This document shows positions 1-10,002 of a stretch of 38,230 nt of DNA, piece after piece (positions within the stretch are counted from its first letter, which is position 1; each line of letters opens with the position of its first letter). This stretch comes from Rhizaria sp. SCN 62-66 (taxonomy: Eukaryota > Rhizaria, unplaced). The translations under genes were made by a program, and so were the position numbers. The notes beneath the pieces are model-generated. The model saw only the letters and a program-made list of their open reading frames with translations, had not been told where the DNA came from and ran no database searches. The stretch spans positions 1-38,230 of the forward strand of contig MEDY01000342.1 in the NCBI GenBank assembly GCA_001724265.1, read 5' to 3'.

Positions 1-795
1 GGCGGCCGCGGCCTCGGCGGCGGCAGCGGCGGTCGCGGCCGAGGCGGCGGTCACGGCGGCGGCCGCGGCAGTCGTGGCGGGGCTCGCGGCGGGGCCCGCG
101 GCGGCCGCGGAAGACGAGTTCTGCTTCCTACTTCGCTGCTGCTGCTGCAGCTGCTGTTGCTGTTGCTGCTGAGTCGTTGGAGCAGGCTTTGCGCTGACAG
201 CGGCGCTGGCGCGGGACTTGGGGGTCACAGCGGGGCGGCTAGCGGCCGCTTCGACGCTCGAAACATTGGCTGCGTTCGACATAGCGCCCACAGTCGAGGA
301 GCTATGGCTCTTAATATTGGCGTTGCTGCTGCTGCTGCTGCGGTTACTGCGGTTACTATGACCACTAGTTCGGTTGTTCGCTGCTAACTTAACGTTAATA
401 AAGGGCAGTTCGTCATCGCTGTCATTCGTAATAAAGCCGTGGGTTTTTGCCACCGTCGAGCTCGAGTTGCTGGTATCGTGATCGTCGTCGTTTTCAGAGT
501 CGGAGACAAACGGCTCGAAATCTTCGTCACCCTCGCTCAAATCAGACGCAAAAGACCCGCTGTCACTGCCGACGCTGCCCGCGCTGTCGGCGCCGTCGTC
601 GCCGCCGTCATCGCCGTCCCCGCGGCCGCGACTGTGGGAGCTGCGGCGGCGCTCCATGTAGGCGCTGTCACTGTACTCGGACTCGGACTCGGAGGCGTCG
701 CCCAGGCCGTCGGCGAGCACGGCGCTGTTAGAGGCGTGGAGGCCGGCGCCAAGCGGGGGAAATCCGGGCCCGTCGCCGGAGCATGGATTTGACAT
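1..795 (-). CDS. Acidic low-complexity protein, N-terminal part (runs off left edge)
   Basis: On the minus strand an open frame runs from an ATG at 795 to the window edge without a stop (265 codons), so only the N-terminus is present. It begins MSNPCSGDGPGF. Residues about 35-110 are rich in Ser, Asp and Glu (DASESESEYSD, SDLSEGDEDFEPF). Then come Ser/Asn-rich sequence, a Gln tract near residue 210 and an Ala/Thr-rich end. No domain is recognised; the visible part looks disordered. The mix of acidic clusters, a Gln tract and Ala runs matches the neighbouring genes, and the frame has no competitor as long on that strand, which supports it being real. A pyrimidine tract followed by CAG at 865-867 on the minus strand looks like a splice acceptor, so an upstream exon could exist and 795 may not be the true start. 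Function unknown. Confidence 0.6.
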   Translation of the reverse strand, partial: MSNPCSGDGPGFPPLGAGLHASNSAVLADGLGDASESESEYSDSAYMERRRSSHSRGRGDGDDGGDDGADSAGSVGSDSGSFASDLSEGDEDFEPFVSDSENDDDHDTSNSSSTVAKTHGFITNDSDDELPFINVKLAANNRTSGHSNRSNRSSSSSNANIKSHSSSTVGAMSNAANVSSVEAAASRPAVTPKSRASAAVSAKPAPTTQQQQQQQLQQQQRSRKQNSSSAAAAGPAASPATTAAAAAVTAASAATAAAAAEAAAA

Positions 796-1199
796 CGGAG
801 TGAGCCGCGAGGAGCGGGGCAAGGGTATAGAGTCGCAAGGGCGGGACGAGTCTTTTATCGGTGTCTGAGGGGTTAAAAAAAGAGTGCTGGGGAGAGGAAA
901 GACAACAATTTTAAAAGTGCTAAATTAGATTAGTGATCAAAAGATGTATTGAAACCGTGTCAACTTATTTTCAGACTATTTGACGATCGAGATCTGAAGA
1001 TATAGACTGATTTCGATCGTCGTGGACTTCACCACATCAACGCGCGAAGCCTGCCACTGTCGGCCAGAGCAGCCCCAAAATTGCCACGTATGCGACTGCC
1101 AACTTGAAACAAAAGATACAATGCAAAAATTAGTGTGTATGTACTTTTAAAATCGTTAATCTATCTATAAACAACTATTTTGTGTCTCAAATCGTTCGT
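796..1199. other. Intergenic spacer, AT-rich
   Basis: Between two minus-strand genes: 3' flank of the gene ending at 1200 and 5' flank of the gene starting at 795. Base composition drops sharply to AT-rich. A T-rich tract plus CAG on the minus strand around 865-880 is a plausible 3' splice site for a 5' exon or UTR intron of the left gene. No other gene is seen. Confidence 0.6.
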
Positions 1200-2908
1200 T
1201 TAGTTCTGCTGTTGCTGTTGCTGCGGCTGGAAGTGCTTGCGCAGCGCAGCAGCAAGCTCCTTGAGCCCGCGGACCCGCGTGCCTTGCTCGCTGAGCGCCT
1301 TGACGACCTCGGTCAGCGCCGCGCCGACGCCGCGCTCGCCCATCGCCAGGATCACCTCGTCGAGATCCTCGCCCGTGACCTGCATCTCATCGTTGTCATC
1401 ACCGTCGTTACCGTTGTTCTCACCACCCTTGCTGGTGTCGATGATGTCAATCTCCTGGATGACATCGACGACGGCAAGCCGCGACGCGTCAAGCCACTCG
1501 CCAACCAGCGCGGCCAGCCCCTGCGCCTCTGCGCCCGCGCCCGCGTCGGCGTCGCCGTTCGCGGCCTCCTGCGCCTGCTCCGGCTTGGAGCCGTCAGCGG
1601 GCTTGGCTGCCTGTGCTGCTGCCGCAGCAGTGGCGATGGCAGCGAGCCGCGCGCGCAGCCCGTCCTGGTTCTCGCCGACGAGCACCGCGACGGACCCGGC
1701 GGCCTCGGTGGCCGCGACGGCGATGCCGCGCAGCAGCAGCAGCGACAACGGCAGGGAGCTCCCCCCGGCGGTCAGGATGCCGTCCGCCTCGGCCTCCGTC
1801 GCGAGCGTCACGGAGGACTGCGTCGCGGACTGGGACAGCAGCGGCAGCAGCGCGGGCGCAAGCTGCTCCTGCAGGGCGGCGACGCCGGCGGTGACCTGTT
1901 CGCGGGCGTGCGCACGCGCGACGAACAGACTGAGTGCGTGCGGGTCCGTGAACATGAGGTTCGAATCGAAGGCGTTGAGCAGGTGCCGCCGCACCGTCTC
2001 CAGCGTCGCCGCAGACGGCGGGGCCGCCGCCTGCGTTTCCGGCGCGAGCGAGAGCTGCAGCGGCAGCCCATAGGCGTCCGTCTCCGTCTCTGCCTCAGGC
2101 GCCGCCGCGGCAGGCGCTGAGCCAGCGCCAGCATTGTCAGCGGGCTTGGCCGTGAGCGCCGCCGCCGCGGCCGCTGCGGCCGCCGCATCTGCAGTGATGG
2201 CCATGATGGCCTGGCGCAGCGCCTCGCGCTCCTCAGGCGTGCGGCACGCGTTGATCATCGATGCCACGTGACCCTGCGAGACCAGCGGGCTACTTACTTC
2301 GCCTAAGGGCGACGCCTGGCCGTCGCCCGCGGCGCCGCCGTCGGCGTGCGCGCCCGCGGCGGCGCTGGCGTCGGCGGCATCGCTGGCGGCGCCGTTGGCG
2401 TGCGTGCTCGAGAGGATCGTGGTGAAGAGCACGGAGCAGGCGGGCGAGTTGAGGAACGTCAACACGGCCGCCGAGTCCGGCGTCGTCGTCGTCCGGAAAG
2501 CCATCTCGGCCGCCTTGGCGACGTGGACGCCGGTAGTGACGGTGATGTTGTTGTCACTGGCAGCCTTGGCGTCGGCCTCAGCCTTCGCCTTGGCCTCAGC
2601 CTCGGCCTTGGCCTTAGCCTCAGCCTCAACCTTGGCGTCAGCGTCAGCCTTGGCCTTGGCTTCGGCCTCCGCTACCTTTGCGTCGGCTTCTGCTTTAGCC
2701 TCAGCATCAGCCTTGGCCTTAGCCTCGGCATCAGCCTTCGCTTTAGTCTCAGCCTCGGCGTCGGCCTTAGCCTTAGCCTCAGCATCAGCATCAGCTTTAG
2801 CCTTCGCTTCAGCATCAGCTTTACCCTTGGCCTCAGCATCAGCCTTTGCCTTCGCATCTGCCTCGGCTTGAGCCTTAGCCTTTGCTTCAACCTCAGCTGC
2901 AGCAGCGG

Positions 2909-2939
<31 letters not shown>

Positions 2940-5763
2940 CTCAGAGTCAGCCCTCGCCTTCGCCTCGGCCTCGGCCTTAGCTCTAGCTTCAGCCTCCTGC
3001 TGCTGCTGATTCTGCAACTGCTCCTGACTCTGCTGATGCTGCTGCTGCTGCTGCTGTTGTTGTTGCTGTGCGAGTGCAAGAGCCTGCTGCAGCCGCAACA
3101 CCTCTTGCTCGAGCCCCTTGACCTTGCCGTCCTTCTCTTGGTCTTGCTTCCGCAGCGCGGCCGCCTCCGCCGCTGCCGCCTCAGCCATCGCGGCCGCCGC
3201 AGCCGCCGCGGCTTCTGCCTTGGCCTTGGCCTCAGCCTCGGCCGCAGCGGCACGCCTGGCCTTCTCGGCCTCCGCCTCCAGCTGCCGCAGCCGCTCGTTG
3301 TCGACCTTGGCAGCAGCAGCGCTGTCGGTGCTGTTACTCTTGTCGTAAGCGCCACTGGGGGACGAAGAGAGGCGCGCAGTCTTGATCTTTTCCTCCGCCT
3401 CGGCGACGATGGCCTGCTTCTCGGTCTCCCACTGCTGCCGGTGCTGCTCGCGTTCGCGCTCCTGCTCACGTTCTTGCTCGCGCTTGGCCGCCGCGACGGC
3501 CGCCGCGACGGCCGTGGCCAGCTGCTGCTGCTGCTCGCGCTCCTGCTGCTGCTGATGCGCGGCGACCTCGGCGGGAGAGCGGATTTTGACGGAGCCGTCC
3601 TGGGCGATGCCGTTGCCAAACGTGGTGGTAAGGTCGCCCGTGTCGAAGACCTGAACGCCCTTGAGGCGCGCCTGCTCGAGGCTGGGCGGCCGGACCAGCG
3701 GGTGAGGGTGTGGGTGGGGATAGTGCAGGCAGACATTGACGGCGGCCACCAGGTCCGCGAACGAGGCGAAGCGGTAGTTCTGCGAGTTGAGCACGCGCAG
3801 CATGTAGAGCGTGCACGAGGCGTCGCCGTCGCCGGCCGTAACCAGCTCGTCGAAGCCGGACTTGGTAACGGTGATGGGCTCCGGAGAGTCGAGGAACAAG
3901 TAGCACCGCGGCGACGTCAGGAAGTCCATCAGTTCGTGTTCATCAGCGACCGTTGCGCCCACCAGCCCGGCCGCCGCGCGCTGCCGCTGCTTGCCGCTGG
4001 CCTGCGCGCCCGTGCGGAGCAGCGCAGAGCCCGCGGCGGCGGCCTCGTCCTCGTCCTCGGCCGCCTTGCGCGCGCGCCGTCGCTGTGCGATTTGCGCCTT
4101 CTGCAGCCGCACCTGCCGGTCCAGGTAGCCGCTGCGGGCTGCCGCGGCGTCGGCGCGCAGCGCGAGCGCCATCTCGTGCAGCACGGGCAGGATCTGCGAG
4201 AAGGACGTGAACCGCTCGCCCGCGAGGTCGAGCCGTGAGAGGCAGAAGATGGCCGAGTCAACGGGGTCGGGACGCAGCGCCGCGGCCTGCTGCTGCTGTT
4301 GTTGCTGCGCGTGGTGGTGCGAGCCGCCCAGGGGGCGCGAGCGCGGCTGCTGCTGCTGCTGCTGTTGCTGCTGCTTGTATGCAGACTGTGAATGGGTGAG
4401 GTCCGCAATAGAAGCTTGGGGGGACGGCATCGTCGCGCCTATAAAGGTTTGAAAAATTAGATTTAAAAAAGTGAGAAATTATATTATAGTATGGGTATCG
4501 GGAGATAAAATTGGAATGATAGAGTGAATGATTTGAAAGATAGTCTGAATTTCAGTGCTTCTAAATTATACGTACCAGGTGCAGGGGAAGCGGGCGACGA
4601 CAAGGGGCCCTTGCTGCCGCAGCTGTTGCACGAAGCGTTCGCTGCTGTCGGCGAGTTCAAATTCGTGGTCGACGTCGACGTCGAGTGACCGTGAGCGCAG
4701 CTACAACCGCTGCCGCTGCTGTTGATGTTGGTGCTAGAGCCAGATGACTGGAGCAAAGCAGTGTGACTGTTGTTCCGACTGTGTGGCTGCTGTTGCTGCT
4801 GCTGCTGTTGCTGCTGTTGCATGCCGGGCAGCAGCCAGTCAGTGGGGTGCAGCGGCGCGGCGCCTGCGGGCTTCGCAGTGCCGCTCGAGCCGCTCTCGCC
4901 ACTGCTCGCGCTCGACCCGCCGTCAGCGCCCTCCGTCGCCGTCGCCGTCGCGGCTCCGTTCGCGTCGGTCTCCGCAGCCGCCGCAGCAGAGGTAGGCTCG
5001 GCGTTGGCACTAGCGTTGCCGCTGTTAGCGCCGGCGTTGGCGTTGCCGCCGCCGTAGTCGGCCGACTCGGCGAGCGCGGGCCCGTCGCCCGTGAGCGTGA
5101 TGCTCGTCACCTGCTCGCTCGTTACCTCGTACGGAAAGTAAGCCGCGCCGCCGGGCCCGCGCAGGATGCCGCCGGAGCACAGCGCGATCACGTTGTCCAG
5201 CTCGTACAGCGTCGCCGTCGTCGCGCCGGCCCGGTTGCCGAGACCGCCGGTCGCGCTAAACCTGCCCGTGCCGCTGTTGCCGTGGGCGGCGTGACTGCCT
5301 GGGGTGAAGAGGCGGCACTGCGCTGAGCGAAGGTAGGCCAGCAACTTGACGCGCCGGCGCGAGCTCTCTTGCTCGCGCGCCTGTGCCACCAGTGGGATCA
5401 GCTGCCCGAACGAAGTCAGCTTCCCGCTCGAACTGCCACCGGCACCGGCGCCCGCTGCGCCGCCGCCCTTCTTGGCGCCACCGCTGCCCACCGTGCCGGA
5501 ACGGGATTTGTCGCTGCCGCCTGCAGCCGCCCCCGCGCCGCCCGCGCCCGCCGCGCCGTTGCTGCCGCTGCTGCTGCTGCTGCCGCTGCTGCGGGTGCTG
5601 GCGATGATGTCGACGAGCGCGATGGCGTCGGCCGCGGTCCCGCCCGCCTCGGCGATGAGGCTGTCGATCGCGCCGGGGCTGGCCGTGATGCCCTCGTCCG
5701 TCTCGGCGAACAGCACTGCCAGCAGCCGCGGCGACGCCGCGAAGTGCGCCAGCACCGCCGACC

Positions 5764-5798
<35 letters not shown>

Positions 5799-6879
5799 GG
5801 CCCGCCGCCGCCGCCACCGCCGCCGGCGCCGGAGCCAGGCGCGTTGCTGTTAGCGTAGGCCTGCGTCAACGAGAGCGGCAGCGCGGGCGTCGTGCGGCAC
5901 GGCGGGCGCGGCGGCGCGGGCGGCAGCACGCGCGCTGGCTGTCGTGGTGTACGCCGAGTGCGAGCTGTTGGGCGGCGGCAACAGCGGCGGCGGCGGCAGC
6001 GCGCCGCGCGGAATCGGCGCCGCGGGCAAGATGCCGGTGTACGTGCCTGACGCGCTGTAAGGGCCTCCCTGCTTAGCCCCGCCGCCACGAGCGCTGCCGT
6101 TGCCGCCGTTTGTGGCGAGAAAGGCCGAGAGCCTGGCCGAGACAAGCGACGAGGTGTGCGCCGCGAAGCTGTCGCCCTTGCCGCCGCCACTGCCACCGGC
6201 GCCCGAGGTACCCGTGGGACCCAGGGAGCCGGAAGCGGACATGTGGGCGGCGGTGCGCGCAGCGGCGGCCGAGGGGTAAACCATCGGCAGCACCACGTTG
6301 CCGGTGTCGTTGGAGCCGCCGGAGCCCGCGCCCTTTCCCCCGCCGTTGTTGTTGTTGTTGTTGCTGCTGGAGACGAGCGCGTCGATGAGCTCGGCCCAAG
6401 TCTGGAAGCGCTGCCCGTAGTCGCTCATGCCGCGCAGCAAGTCCACAGCGTGCAGCGGCGACGGCAGCGTGGCCACCAGCGCCGCGGCCGACGAGGCGCG
6501 GATGCGGATCGGCGCCGTCGCCTCGGCGAAGAGCAGGCACGCAGGCGAGGACAGGTAGGCCAGCACGCGTGCGTGTGCGCCTGCGCGCTGCTCGGCAGAC
6601 AGCGCGGCGTAGGCGGGTGTGCAGGGCGTGCCGCCGCTGGAGCTGCTCAGGCCGCCGCCGTAGCCGTTGTTGGTGTAGGAGTTGTAACCGTTGCCGTAGC
6701 CGTTGCCGTAGCCGTCGCTGTAGTAGCCGGTGCTGTCGTTAATGGCTTCGCCGTAGGGTCTGCCGCCGCTGCGGTCGGCATCGTAGTAGCCGTTGCCGTC
6801 GCCGTCGCCGTCGTAGTGCTGCTGGCCCTGTCGATACTGCTGCATGTCGGGGTCGTAGTCCTGCTGCTCCCACTCCCGC

Positions 6880-6910
<31 letters not shown>

Positions 6911-7133
6911 CCCGCTGCTGCTGCTCGAGCTGCTTCGCCGCGCCGGGGGCTGCGACGGGCGCGATGGGGAAGAAGACGCGGCCGGCGGGCATGAACATCG
7001 GCCGGTCGTTCATCGACGGCGGCGGGTGCGCGCGCGACGCAGGAACGCGGTTGTGGAAGCTCACTTTGCCGGTCTGCGAGTCGTGGGAAGGATCCGCGCG
7101 GGGCCGGGAGGAGTAGGGAGCCGAGGATGCCAT
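1200..7133 (-). CDS. Large multi-repeat protein of unknown function, three exons
   Basis: I read one gene with exons 7133-5901, 5860-4576 and 4438-1200, giving about 1,918 residues. The downstream intron (4439-4575) has GTACGT at the donor and a pyrimidine tract ending TATAG at the acceptor, and it joins the frames exactly (phase 1, no stop). The upstream join (5861-5900, only 40 nt) is less certain and could be an indel. The protein opens with a polyQ tract (about 75-86) and a Tyr/Gly/Asn segment. It then carries about seven diverged copies of a helical module of roughly 70 residues, near 189-255, 445-575, 581-680 plus 895-931, 1006-1080, 1490-1620, 1715-1745 and 1857-1910. The fourth clear copy shows FLTSPRCYLF, ITVTKSGFDELV and RFASFADLVAAV. 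Residues about 1333-1464 form an Ala/Lys/Glu/Asp repeat likely to be a long helix. There is no signal peptide or membrane segment. The fold is not recognised. It is divergent from the giant gene at 7818. Confidence 0.72.
4439..4575 (-). other. Intron of the multi-repeat gene (137 nt)
   Basis: The donor reads G|GTACGT at 4576/4575 and the acceptor TTTATAG|GC at 4439/4438. The intron is AT-rich against GC-rich exons. Splicing in phase 1 rebuilds a Gly codon and continues as A-T-M-P-S-P with no stop, so the Met at 4430 is internal rather than a start. Confidence 0.8.
5861..5900 (-). other. Possible 40-nt intron or sequence indel
   Basis: The upstream frame ends shortly after this point and the downstream frame starts upstream of it, so a shift of 1 (mod 3) is needed. 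A GT at 5900 and a CAG ending at 5861 give a 40-nt removal that joins ...APA to AYANSN in frame. It is GC-rich and far shorter than the other introns here, so a one-base assembly error in the Ala-rich region, or a different splice pair, is equally possible. Confidence 0.4.
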
Positions 7134-7817
7134 CGTGCTCGCTCGGGCTGTAACGCGCTTAGTCCCGTTGGTTACGAGTCACGATGAAAGAATCTCGGGA
7201 TAAAACCAACGCGCTCTGGTAGAACACTGTTAGATATATTCGTGTGCAAAGCCAGAGTTCAGCCGACTCAAGTTTAAGTGCACTAGAAAGAGCGATAAGT
7301 GGAAGGGGACACAAGAAAGCAAGCGTGGAAAACGTGAGAATGAAAAGAGAAAGCAATAATAGAAGAAAGAAGACTTGTGGAATGCAAAAAGATGACCTAA
7401 GAAAACGCATTACGCTTTGCCTATATTAGACCAAAACAGTCAACTTAACAGCAGGATAAGACTAAACCAGAGACGTTACTAGAGTAGAGCAGCCGACAGA
7501 CTCGTCGCCATACACTCTGTGTTCTCTTCGTTGTTGGACGACAAGCTGGTTCAAAGTTTTGTGAAGAAAACCAATAGCGTGGGTCTAACACTTGCTATGT
7601 GAATTTTATTTAAAATTCAGATATTTTCATAACATATTCATTTGTATCGTACTATTATGTTCCTCTCTAACGGACTTCCTGTACTCATCCCGCCTATTTT
7701 CGTTTGGGCCAACCGTTTTCGCCCCTAGTCTCCTCTCTCCGTTCTTTCCTTTCTACCAGGCGCCAAGACTAGACGCAGCGTCTTTGCTTCTACGTGCGGG
7801 ACTCTCGCTTATTGCTG
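7134..7817. promoter_or_regulatory. Divergent intergenic region between two giant genes
   Basis: About 680 bp of AT-richer sequence separates the minus-strand multi-repeat gene from the plus-strand giant gene, so it should hold both promoters. A strongly purine-biased stretch on the plus strand lies around 7275-7400. A pyrimidine-rich segment leads to TTTGCAG at 7834-7840, just inside the proposed start of the giant gene and resembling a splice acceptor. I cannot point to a specific factor site. Confidence 0.5.
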
Positions 7818-9007
7818 ATGAGCGTTCCCGTTGCGTTTGCAGGCCCTGGTCCCGCCGCCCCGGGTGGCAGCGGTAGCGGCAGCGACAACAACAACAGCTA
7901 CGGCTACGGCAACAGCTCGAGAGTCTTCCCTTCCGCCTTCTCCGCTGGCTCCCCCGACGCCAACTACGCAAGTGCATCACACCTCCAGCAGCAACAACAA
8001 CCGCTTCCTCTACCGCTGCCCTTGCCTGCCGGCCTTCACAGCTCTGGCGGCAGCGGCGGCAGCGGCGGCAGCGGCCACAGCGCCAACGGTCCCCCCGTGG
8101 CTGCGGCTCAGACGGGCGCGGGCGCTGCGGTGCCGGTCGCAGCCCTCGGGCTGGGCGTCGGCGGCGCCGTGGGCGGGCGCGACACGCCATCGATGTTCAT
8201 GTCTAACTCGCCCCTGTCGGTCGACATGGGGGCCGTTTTCTCGGTCCCGGCGCCGCAAACGCCGCTTTCGTTCATGGGCAACCCCCACAACAACAGCAGC
8301 GCCTACAACGCCAACAACGTCAACGCTACCGCGAATGTGGGCAACAACGCGGGTCAGAAACCTGTGCCCTTGCCTCCGCAGACCACGAGCAGTTCCAGCT
8401 CTAACAACTCCGCCAGCTCCGGCCACCTGACTGCCGCAGCGCCGCTGCCGTTCCCGCTGCCCCTGGTCCCCGCACCCGCCGTGGGTACCGCTGCGGCCGC
8501 CTCCTCGGGCGCGGGCGGCGCCGGCAGCAGAGCTGCTACCCCCGGCGCGCCCCCCACGGCCCACGGCCAGTCTACGCCCGCAGGCCACGGCCAGGCGACC
8601 CACGGCCAAGCGACCCCTGGGCACAGCTACATGGGCACGCCCGCGCTGAGCCACGTCGCGACGCCCGCGCACAGCCACCTCGCGGCGGCGGCGCACGGCT
8701 ACCTGCTGCTCGCCACGCCCGGCCCTAGCCCCAGCCTTGGCCCGCGGGCGCCGCACGCCGTCGTGCCGTCCGCGTCATCGTCCTCGATGCTGCCGCCGAA
8801 CGCCCACACCGCCGCGGGGGCGACGACCCAGACCCAGGCGCAAGCTCAGCCGCAGGCGCAGTCATTGTCGCAGAGGCTGCAGCAGCAACAGCAGCAGCAG
8901 CAGCAGATGAGACAGGCCCAGCCGCCGCAGCAGCACCAGTCGTCGGCGTTCACGTTTGGACTGCTGCAATCGCCGTCGCAATCGCAAATTTTGCAGCCGC
9001 AGCAAGC

Positions 9008-9040
<33 letters not shown>

Positions 9041-9158
9041 GCCGCAGCAGCACACGGTCACTTCCAGTGCCAGCGCCAGCGCGATTGCAAGGGCGTCGTC
9101 GCTAATTCCGTCACAGTCGCAGTCTGGGCTGCAGCTGCAACAGCAGCAGCAACAGCAA

Positions 9159-9192
<34 letters not shown>

Positions 9193-9491
9193 CGGGTACT
9201 ATTGCCGCTCAGGCAATGCATAATGACAGTTACAATGCCAACACCACTGTTTTTGCTGCTGCCAACGCCGGCGGGTACGATGCTTGGGTCAGCAACGCTC
9301 TGGGTGTGTCCGAGCACAACATCAGCGGCTTCGTCGACAACGTCGTCGCCGTTGACGCCAATGGCGGCGACAGCCCCAGTTTGAAGCCGACGCAGTCGCC
9401 GTCACAATCACAAATTCGGAAAAGTCTTCAGCAGCAACATCAGCAGCAGCAGCAACAACAACAACAACAACAACAGGCACAAGCCCATGCT

Positions 9492-9525
<34 letters not shown>

Positions 9526-9624
9526 CTGAGGCGCAAGCGTGGACTCAGGCTGAGGTACAGGCGCACGCTCAAGCCCATGCGCAGCTACAGCTGCAGCAAG
9601 CGCAGGCGCAGACGCAGGCACTGC

Positions 9625-9688
<64 letters not shown>

Positions 9689-9968
9689 GCAGCAGGATCA
9701 GGCTCAGGCCCAAGCTGCTGCAGATGCTGAGGCCAAAGCGGCAGCTGCAGCAGCAGCGACTGGGCCGGCGACTGCGGCTGCGAATGGGAGTGGTAGTAAC
9801 GTGTACGTGATGTCGTCGTTCGCGACCGCGCCCACGGCAGTGGCGACCGGCGAGACGACGTCCAGCGTCAGCGGCCTCAGCGACAACTTCCACCACCCCC
9901 AGCAGCATCAGCAGCATCAGCATCACAATAACAACGGTGACAGCCAGAGCCTCGCCAGTCACAACGGC

Positions 9969-10002
<34 letters not shown>

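Noticed and set aside
1182-2120. Plus-strand frame of 312 codons over the end of the multi-repeat gene
   Set aside because: Antisense shadow; GC-rich sequence has few stops and the minus frame carries the repeated module.
2346-4238. Long plus-strand frame (630 codons) rich in Leu, Ser and Gly
   Set aside because: It is the antisense of the Ala/Lys/Glu and Gln-rich exon; its composition is simply the reverse reading of those repeats and shows no domain.
6156-7187. Plus-strand frame of 343 codons with Val/Ala/Leu runs
   Set aside because: Antisense of the Gly/Asn/Gln-rich first exon of the multi-repeat gene.
7159-7410. Minus-strand frame of 83 codons with a hydrophobic run
   Set aside because: The run comes from a pyrimidine-rich stretch in the divergent promoter region; no further support.
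8878-9695. CAG/CAA arrays considered as CRISPR-like or satellite repeats
   Set aside because: Units are triplets in frame within a coding sequence with no unique spacers; they encode Gln tracts.
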